Shown one piece after another: positions 43,336 to 48,233 of a stretch of 48,233 bases of DNA. The notes beneath the pieces are model-generated. The model ran no database searches and had not been told where the DNA came from. It was given only the letters and a program-made list of their open reading frames with translations. Where the stretch lies: contig RFVF01000034.1 in NCBI GenBank assembly GCA_009922615.1, positions 1 through 48,233 of the forward strand, in the 5' to 3' direction. The position numbers were made by a program, and so were the translations under genes. This DNA comes from Pseudomonadota bacterium. Lineage in GTDB: Bacteria > Verrucomicrobiota > Verrucomicrobiia > Limisphaerales > SXTU01. Numbering within the stretch: the stretch's first letter is position 1; each line of letters starts with the position of its first letter.

Positions 43336-44754
43336 CTAGATCAACTCTTCGATCGGCCGCCCCATGTCCAATAACAGGTGCGGCCGCCCGGTCGTGTCGG
43401 TGAGGGTCGTGCTCTGCGCATCGATGCCCAGATGGCGATAGAGCATGGCAAACACGTCCTGGTAATGCACCGGTCGGGAAGCCGCCTCGGCGGCGTGACG
43501 GTCCGTGCTGCCGATGACCTGCCCCGTGCGCAATCCACCGCCGGCCATGAGGCCCATCGAAACCTGCGGCCAATGTTCGCGCCCACCCTTGGCGCTGATC
43601 TTGGGTGAACGGCCGAACTCACCCCACACGATGATCATTACGTCGTCGAGCATGCCACGTTCGTCGAGATCGGTGACCAGTGTGTCGAGAGCGTGATCCA
43701 GCAACGGTCCGAGGTAGCGAAGGCGCGGGAAGTTCGCCTCGTGGGTGTCGAAATCGCCGAGCGAGAGTGAGACGCAGCGAACGCCGGCTTCGACCAGCCT
43801 CCGGGCCATCAGAAATTTCAGCGCGGCCTTGGGGCTTTCCATGGTTTCGCCCAAACCGGAGTCAGCAATCCGGGGCGTGTAGCGTTCCAACACGCGGCGG
43901 TCTTCCTTTTCGAGATCAAGGGCGTCTGCGAACTTGCCCGAACTAAGAATGCCCAACGAGAGTTGCGTGAACTTGTCCACCGCCTGCATCGCACCGCTCG
44001 CATCCACCTCCCGCCGAAACGTGTCCAGCGACTGCCGTAGGGCGAGGCGGTTTTCCAACCGGGCGGCCGTCAAGCCCGCAGTCAAAGCGAGACTCTCGCT
44101 GCGGCCGTAACTCTGCTTTTCGAGTTCCGCCTTCATACCCACCGAGAGCGCCAGCGGGAAAAGATGCGCAATGTCGGGCCGATAAGCCGACTGGGTGGCA
44201 CCGAGAAAGCCAGGCCGCGCGCTGTTCCGAACGAAGGGCCGCCCTTGCAGCAGGTCCACAAAGCACGGCGCGGTGTCGCCGGATTTGCCCAGCAGCTTAT
44301 TCAACACACACCCCATCGCCGGCCTGCCGCCCACGCTGGTGAGTTCCTTCTCGGTAAAACCGGACTGACATTGGAAGGCGTCGTGCTTGCCATCGGCACC
44401 CACAAGCGCCCGGAGGAAAACATACTTGTCAGCGTGCGCTGCGATGCGCGGGAGCAATTCGGTGAGATGGACGCCAGGAATTTTGGTGCGGATGGGACCG
44501 AACTCCCCACGAATCTCGGACGGCGCATCCGGCTTGGGATCAATCAAATCCATCTGCGGCGGACCGCCATCCAGGTGGATGTTAATGATGGCTTTGTTGG
44601 ACGAACGAATCCCCGCCGCCGCCTCGCCGCGTAGCAGATCGGCCAGCGTCAACGCACCGAAGCCCAAGGCCCCGGCTTTGAGAAAACTGCGGCGCCGAAG
44701 TCCGTCGCAGTGACGCACCGGCCTGCCTTGAATGGTGAAGACGCCGCCGCTCAT
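43336..44754 (-). CDS. DUF1501 domain protein with Tat signal
   Basis: 472 residues from ATG 44754, which begins MSGGVFTIQGRPV; the frame runs to 44868, but that end looks non-coding. The twin-arginine leader is RRRSFLKAGALGFGALTLADLL. The DUF1501 body (alkaline phosphatase-like fold) contains NIHLDGGPPQMDLIDPKP, HADKYVFLRAL, FDTHEANFPRLRYLGPLLD and MIIVWGEFGRSPKI. These proteins are exported and very common in PVC bacteria, usually paired with DUF1800/DUF1549/1553 cytochromes; no such partner lies beside this one. Biochemical function is unknown. Confidence 0.92.
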   Translation of the reverse strand: MSGGVFTIQGRPVRHCDGLRRRSFLKAGALGFGALTLADLLRGEAAAGIRSSNKAIINIHLDGGPPQMDLIDPKPDAPSEIRGEFGPIRTKIPGVHLTELLPRIAAHADKYVFLRALVGADGKHDAFQCQSGFTEKELTSVGGRPAMGCVLNKLLGKSGDTAPCFVDLLQGRPFVRNSARPGFLGATQSAYRPDIAHLFPLALSVGMKAELEKQSYGRSESLALTAGLTAARLENRLALRQSLDTFRREVDASGAMQAVDKFTQLSLGILSSGKFADALDLEKEDRRVLERYTPRIADSGLGETMESPKAALKFLMARRLVEAGVRCVSLSLGDFDTHEANFPRLRYLGPLLDHALDTLVTDLDERGMLDDVMIIVWGEFGRSPKISAKGGREHWPQVSMGLMAGGGLRTGQVIGSTDRHAAEAASRPVHYQDVFAMLYRHLGIDAQSTTLTDTTGRPHLLLDMGRPIEELI

Positions 44755-44925
44755 GTCGCAGGAGACCGGAACGCGGCCATTTCCGTCAAAAGGGGGAAAT
44801 GGCATTCGCATCGGGATCATTCGCGGCACACTACGCTGTGCGAAGCGGAGGACAATGGTTTTTTGCACCCGCCAGACCAGACTCCAAGCGACTCGGCTGG
44901 GCCTGCGCGGGGCAGCGGCGGCCGA

Positions 44926-45141
44926 CTAGCTCTTCACCAAGACAGCCTTCTTGGCCTTGAGATGCTTGAGCAGCACCTCCTTGTTACCCAGCGAGGAAGG
45001 GCCGCGGACGGTGTCCCCTTTGAGGAGCTTGTAATTGACCAAAGTCTTGCCCACTTGGCCGATGTGACAGGTCACGCCTTCCATGCGCCAGACTTGGCCG
45101 GCCTCAATGGTGGGCTGCGGAACACGCTGCTTCGATTTCAT
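44926..45141 (-). CDS. Small conserved-looking protein of unknown function
   Basis: 71 residues from ATG 45141; the frame continues upstream to 45270, but the Cys-rich extension is not protein-like. The body is basic with short beta-like strands: IEAGQVWRMEGVTCHIGQVG, then LVNYKLLKGDTVRG and a Lys-rich helix (VLLKHLKAKKAVLVKS). It may be a small SH3-like or nucleic-acid binding protein; I cannot name a family. Confidence 0.55.
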   Translation of the reverse strand: MKSKQRVPQPTIEAGQVWRMEGVTCHIGQVGKTLVNYKLLKGDTVRGPSSLGNKEVLLKHLKAKKAVLVKS

Positions 45142-45456
45142 CGCGATTTTTGACGGAACGCAGGACCAACTGTTCAAACAACGACCGCAGGGGACTGCGC
45201 AACAGTCCGACCGCAGCCAATCCTCGGGCTTCTTGAATTCCGATCGCATGCAACAGCATGCCACCGTCATCGCCCAAGCGGGTCCGCTTTACACGGAGGC
45301 ACGGTAAACGAGTTGTGGCCAACTGTCAGCCATGAAAATCACATCCTCACCTGCTCCAGCCAGTGCTCGAACCAAACTGATCACTCGCGTTTTGGAGGGA
45401 CAATCACTGGAAAGTTTGTCAGCCTCTCGGCGCTGAACGAACACGTTGGCCTCGCC
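45142..45456. other. 315-base stretch without an identifiable gene
   Basis: The stretch between the small minus-strand gene and tRNA-Arg. Only short frames occur; the 60-codon frame at 45313-45495 ends in VAQMDRARVS, which is translated tRNA sequence and not a gene. No convincing promoter box or repeat was found. Confidence 0.6.
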
Positions 45457-45532
45457 GCCCCCGTAGCTCAAATGGATAGAGCTCGCGTTTCCTAAACGTG
45501 AGATCCAGGTTCAATTCCTGGCGGGGGCACCA
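45457..45532 (+). tRNA. tRNA-Arg (anticodon CCT)
   Basis: A 76-base cloverleaf with encoded CCA. The acceptor stem is GCCCCCG/CGGGGGC (45457-45463 and 45522-45528), the D stem GCTC/GAGC, the anticodon stem CGCGT/ACGTG with one G-T pair, and the loop TTCCTAA. The anticodon CCT is at 45491-45493 and reads AGG. The T arm is CCAGG-TTCAATT-CCTGG, followed by discriminator A and CCA (45530-45532). Its last 22 bases overlap the 3' end of the opposite-strand kinase-MurQ gene. Confidence 0.95.
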
Positions 45533-47382
45533 AGCCGACGCCACGCCGCCTTCACCACCCAGCCGGATTGTTCCAGCGCCACCTTCGCCGTCTCGTAATT
45601 CACGCCGGTCAGCTCACGCACGATGCGCACCGCTCGGTCGCGCAACTTCACGTTCGAGGGATTCAGGTCCACCATCAGGTTGCTGATGACTTTGTCCGTG
45701 CGCACCATCGCCAGAGTGGTGAACAGGTTCAAAATCAACTTCGTCGCCGTTCCGGACTTCAGCCGCGTCGAGCCCGTAAGAATTTCGGGCCCGATGTCCG
45801 GCGCAATGACGATGTGCGCCGTGCCGCGTGCTTGGGCCATCGCCGGATTAAAGCACAGCAAGACCGTGAACGCGCCGCGCCGTCGCGCCTCGGCCAGCGC
45901 CCCGTGAACGAATGGTGTCCGCCCGCTCGCCGCGATGCCCACGACGACGTCCCGCTTACCGATGCCGCGAAACTCCGCCGCCCGCGCACCGGCCTCACGG
46001 TCATCTTCCGCGCCTTCCACCGCGCGAAACACCGCGGCCTGCCCACCCGCAATGATGCCCTGCACCAACTCGGACGAGACACGAAACGTCGGCGGACACT
46101 CGCTCGCGTCGAGGATGCCCAACCGCCCGCTCGTGCCCGCGCCGACGTAGAACAGGCGACCGCCGCGCTTGAAGGCCGCCGCAATCTTCCCGATGACGCG
46201 CTCGATCTTCGGGGCCTCGCGACGGATGGCTGCTGGCAGTTTCTCATCCTCCGACAGCATTAGCTCGATCGCATCGGTGATCGACAGCTTGTCCAAGTTC
46301 ATCGAGCGCGGATGGCGCTGCTCGGTAGGAGAAAGCGATTGCGGATTGCGATTTGCAGAATGCGCATTAGCTGCCGCCACACTAGGCGAACCTTGGGCTT
46401 TGGACCTCGGATCTTGGAGTAGAGCTCTCGCCAACTCCACCGCTCCCCACGCGCTCTCACGCTTCAATGGCGAAACCACGCAACCCGGCCAGCGCTTGGC
46501 CAACTCCTTCGTCACCGCCCGCGCGAATTGCGGCTGCCGCAGCAACACACTTCCCGCCAGAACGAACCGCACCGGCTCACCGGGCTCCGCCAGCTTCTTC
46601 GCGCAGCTCACACCGTCCTTGGCCAGACTCGCCGCCGCACCTTCGAGAATATCCTTTGCGATCGCGTCGTGATCGGTGGCAGCGGCGAAAACCTCCACTG
46701 CCAGTGCCGCGATGTCCGCCTTGCTCGCTGTCTGCACCCACGGGATGAGTTCGTTCGGCTCGTTGAGCTGCAACGCGCGCAAGATGCGTTGTCCCAGCCG
46801 CGACCACTCGCCATCGCGGTCGAGGTAAAACACGCACGCCTTCAACGCCCGCAGGCCGATCTCGTAGCCGCTGCCCTTGTCGCCTAGCAGGTGGCCCCAG
46901 CCGCCGAAGCGCGCTGTGCGCCCATCGACGCGGCGACCGTAGAAGCAAGATCCGGTGCCGCTGAGAACCAAGACTTGAGTTGAGCGAAGAGCACTCGAAA
47001 CCTCCTCCTTTTGCTTTTTTCCTCTTGCCTTTTGCCCCGGCACCGCAGCCGCCAGCGCCGTCTCCAAATCATGCGTCGCGTGGCACGGCACACCGGGCCA
47101 GACCCGCACCGCCGCTGCACGGATGCGTTGCCACTCCGGCTCGCCGCGCGCACCCGCGAGGCCGATGGCCACGGCAGCGGGCCGGGGGAATTCCTTCAAC
47201 GCCGCCCGCACCTCGCGCAGTCGGCGGAGAAGTTGCGCCTCGGTGAGCAACTTTAAATTCCCCGGCCCGGACTCGAAGCGCCTCAGCAAAAATCCGTCTG
47301 CATCCGCCAGCAACGCCACCGTGCGCGTGCCCCCCCCCTCGATGCCGAGGAAGACCGGACCGGAGAGATCGTTCGTTCGCAC
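45511..47382 (-). CDS. Fusion of BadF-type N-acetylsugar kinase and N-acetylmuramic acid 6-phosphate etherase (MurQ)
   Basis: 623 residues, GTG start at 47382. The kinase (about 1-330) has an ASKHA/BadF fold: LGIEGGGTRTVALLAD, LSGTGSCFYGR, and GGWGHLLGDKGSGYEIG. The MurQ part (about 355-623) has NLDKLS, LFYVGAGTSGRLG, LDASECPPTF (catalytic Glu) and EGAEDDREAG, and cleaves the lactyl ether of MurNAc 6-phosphate to GlcNAc 6-phosphate. Together the kinase makes and MurQ uses MurNAc 6-phosphate in peptidoglycan recycling. The linker (about 322-348) and a kinase loop (from GQKARGKKQK) are translated heptamer repeats. The last six residues are encoded antisense to tRNA-Arg. Confidence 0.9.
   Translation of the reverse strand: MRTNDLSGPVFLGIEGGGTRTVALLADADGFLLRRFESGPGNLKLLTEAQLLRRLREVRAALKEFPRPAAVAIGLAGARGEPEWQRIRAAAVRVWPGVPCHATHDLETALAAAVPGQKARGKKQKEEVSSALRSTQVLVLSGTGSCFYGRRVDGRTARFGGWGHLLGDKGSGYEIGLRALKACVFYLDRDGEWSRLGQRILRALQLNEPNELIPWVQTASKADIAALAVEVFAAATDHDAIAKDILEGAAASLAKDGVSCAKKLAEPGEPVRFVLAGSVLLRQPQFARAVTKELAKRWPGCVVSPLKRESAWGAVELARALLQDPRSKAQGSPSVAAANAHSANRNPQSLSPTEQRHPRSMNLDKLSITDAIELMLSEDEKLPAAIRREAPKIERVIGKIAAAFKRGGRLFYVGAGTSGRLGILDASECPPTFRVSSELVQGIIAGGQAAVFRAVEGAEDDREAGARAAEFRGIGKRDVVVGIAASGRTPFVHGALAEARRRGAFTVLLCFNPAMAQARGTAHIVIAPDIGPEILTGSTRLKSGTATKLILNLFTTLAMVRTDKVISNLMVDLNPSNVKLRDRAVRIVRELTGVNYETAKVALEQSGWVVKAAWRRLGAPARN
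46337..46418 (-). repeat. Two heptamer arrays forming the kinase-MurQ linker
   Basis: On the plus strand, array 1 (46337-46371, 35 bp): GATTGCG, GATTGCG, ATTTGCA, GAATGCG, CATTAGC. Array 2 (46391-46418, 28 bp): CCTTGGG, CTTTGGA, CCTCGGA, TCTTGGA. Both are translated on the minus strand as Ser/Asn/Ala/Lys-rich linker. A fusion of two formerly separate genes across a repeat-filled spacer is likely. Confidence 0.75.
47001..47035 (-). repeat. Five-unit heptamer array in the kinase domain
   Basis: Units CCTCCTC, CTTTTGC, TTTTTTC, CTCTTGC and CTTTTGC over 35 bp. On the minus strand they are read as a Lys/Gln/Glu-rich loop insert (KARGKKQKEE) between two conserved strands of the kinase. Confidence 0.75.
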
Positions 47383-47417
47383 GCGCGGAGTATGGCGGGC
47401 GAGGCGGGGGCGAGAAA

Positions 47418-47489
47418 GTGATTAGTAATTAGTGGTTGGCCGGGCGACGTAAAGACGCGCGTCGCCGGTCTAGCGAACAACTAATCACT
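47418..47489. repeat. GTGATTA heptamer inverted pair enclosing a GC-rich palindrome
   Basis: AGTGATTAGT (47417-47426) and ACTAATCACT (47480-47489) pair perfectly. Inside lies GGCGACG (47443-47449) pairing with CGTCGCC (47460-47466). Units GTGATTA, GTAATTA and GTGGTTG are in register. It sits in the 158-base gap between the fusion gene and the next small gene. Confidence 0.7.
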
Positions 47490-47540
47490 CTCCCTCAACC
47501 CTGACTTGGCTTCCTGCTTCACCCGCGCTACCACTCCCGC

Positions 47541-47786
47541 ATGACCGAGACGGAGCAACACATCCTCGCCGCCCTGCGCGACCTCGAAGCCGCCGCCGCC
47601 CGCTGCCGCACCGAGAATCCGCCGCCCCCGCTCACGCCCCTCTTCGCCCGGTTGGACGCACTCGCTGCGCAACTCCCGCCCGGTGGCAGCCACGACCTCC
47701 GCCACTACCTCCAGCGCAAGAGCTACGAAAAAGCTCGCCTCTGGCTCGAAGGAGTGGACCCGGAGAAGGGCACTTGCCGGAAGTGA
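47541..47786 (+). CDS. Small protein of unknown function
   Basis: 81 residues, probably alpha-helical throughout: EQHILAALRDLEAAAARC, a Pro-rich turn, then LFARLDALAAQLPPGG and DLRHYLQRKSYEKARLWLEG. The Pro turn and paired helices look real, and the ATG has a fair context. It could be a small helical-hairpin adaptor. No family assignment is possible. It precedes mnmE by about 106 bases that hold only the octamer repeat. Confidence 0.55.
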   Translation: MTETEQHILAALRDLEAAAARCRTENPPPPLTPLFARLDALAAQLPPGGSHDLRHYLQRKSYEKARLWLEGVDPEKGTCRK

Positions 47787-47801
47787 ACAGGCCGGTTTTC
47801 A

Positions 47802-47884
47802 ACGCAAGGACGCAAAGACGCGAAGGCGCGAAGCTGGTAGGCGTTTTGTCCTCCTTGCGTCTCTGCGCCCTAGCGCCTTTGCGT
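47802..47884. repeat. Inverted pair of 8-bp arrays upstream of mnmE
   Basis: Left arm (47802-47833): ACGCAAGG, ACGCAAAG, ACGCGAAG, GCGCGAAG. Right arm (47853-47884): CCTTGCGT, CTCTGCGC, CCTAGCGC, CTTTGCGT, the reverse complement in the same phase. The loop is 19 bases. The same octamer type occurs before uvrC at 11230-11253. The mnmE ATG lies eight bases beyond it, so it would form a large structure in the mnmE leader. Confidence 0.8.
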
Positions 47885-47892
47885 TAATCCCC

Positions 47893-48233
47893 ATGCTTTC
47901 CGACACCATCGCCGCCATTGCCACGCCGCTCGGGGAAGGCGGCTTGGCAGTGCTACGCGTGTCCGGACCACAGGCACTCGCGGTGGCGGACAAGGTGTTT
48001 GTCCCCGTCGGCAAGTCGTCGCAGAAACCCTCCGCCGCCGCGTCGCACACGATCCACTACGGGCGCGTCGAGCGGGACGGGCGGTTCGTGGACGAGGTGC
48101 TCGTGGCCGTGCTGCGCGCGCCGCGCACGTTCACGCGCGAGGACACGGTGGAATTCTCCTGCCACGGCGGCTTGCTCCCCGCCAAGCTCGTGCTCGATGC
48201 GCTCCTCGCCGCCGGAGCGCGGCTGGCCGCGCC
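47893..48233 (+). CDS. mnmE: tRNA modification GTPase MnmE (TrmE), 5' part only
   Basis: The first 113 codons; the gene runs off the window. It opens MLSDTIAAIATPLGEGGLAV, then VLRVSGPQAL, and FTREDTVEFSCHGGLLP, which is the N-terminal folate-binding domain of MnmE. With MnmG it adds the carboxymethylaminomethyl group to U34 of tRNAs. The GTPase domain lies outside the window. In many bacteria mnmE follows yidC and jag; here it is about 27 kb away. Confidence 0.93.
   Translation, partial: MLSDTIAAIATPLGEGGLAVLRVSGPQALAVADKVFVPVGKSSQKPSAAASHTIHYGRVERDGRFVDEVLVAVLRAPRTFTREDTVEFSCHGGLLPAKLVLDALLAAGARLAA

Noticed and set aside
45313..45495. 60-codon frame ending VAQMDRARVS
   Set aside because: This ending is the well-known artefact of translating a tRNA gene.

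Overview
The window comes from a GC-rich, Gram-negative-type bacterium of the PVC superphylum. It is most likely a soil or freshwater verrucomicrobium of the Pedosphaera/Limisphaerales kind. The evidence is: two very long PVC-type CxxCH 'membrane-bound dehydrogenase' proteins, a DUF1501 protein, a Tat-signal Gfo/Idh/MocA oxidoreductase, H-X-DG-type pseudopilins, and short palindromic repeats whose in-frame translations (VGQASSL, DRQDACPT, PRAGDLQS) I associate with this group. No phage, plasmid, IS transposase or CRISPR array was seen.

Layout: 0-4 kb, a lipoprotein, pdxJ, a small lipoprotein and a zinc alcohol dehydrogenase. 4-18 kb, a TPR/CBM9-like pair, PVC cytochrome 1, then on the minus strand a Gfo/Idh oxidoreductase, a GmhA-like SIS protein and uvrC, then a 1455-residue ceramidase-like/PVC-cytochrome fusion. 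17.8-21.3 kb, the conserved rpmH-rnpA-yidD-yidC-jag cluster without dnaA; mnmE lies 27 kb away at the right edge. 21.3-30.1 kb, minus-strand housekeeping and signalling genes: a small membrane protein, tag, a thioredoxin, ftsK, arsS, an RsbU-like phosphatase, trpC, and prfB with its programmed +1 frameshift. 30.4-39.7 kb, a pseudopilin, an NtrC-type regulator with its histidine kinase, and a divergent CzcCBA-type metal efflux operon. 39.9-45.1 kb, a lactonase-fold protein, an esterase-like hydrolase, a second pseudopilin, a SUI1 factor, a DUF1501 protein and an orphan small gene. 45.4-48.2 kb, tRNA-Arg(CCT), a sugar-kinase/MurQ fusion, a small ORF and the start of mnmE.

The most unusual property is the density of short repeats and how often they lie inside genes. 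There are four kinds. (1) GTAG-flanked palindromes, single or as inverted pairs; two full elements of 95 and 100 bp share spacer ends. (2) A second palindrome family bounded by GTGCCG, with two full elements of exactly 70 bp. (3) Degenerate arrays of 7-bp units, usually about five units (35 bp), whose unit differs from locus to locus. (4) Arrays of 8-bp units. Copies lie in frame in uvrC, in both PVC cytochromes, in the yidD tail and in the kinase-MurQ protein. Two of them sit exactly at domain junctions of fusion proteins. The architecture resembles REP/REPIN elements mobilised by RAYT transposases, but no RAYT gene is present here.

A second coherent unit is a probable sigma-54 circuit. The NtrC-type regulator and kinase are divergent from the efflux operon. 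Both sides of the intergenic region carry TGGCACG-N4-TCGC elements, with GTGGCAAG/CTTGCCAC inverted repeats between them. The same CTTGCCAC octamer precedes a third sigma-54-like promoter at the neighbouring pseudopilin gene. uvrC also appears to have lost about 35 residues that carry the first catalytic aspartate of its RNase H-like nuclease. All functional assignments come from reading motifs; no database search was run.
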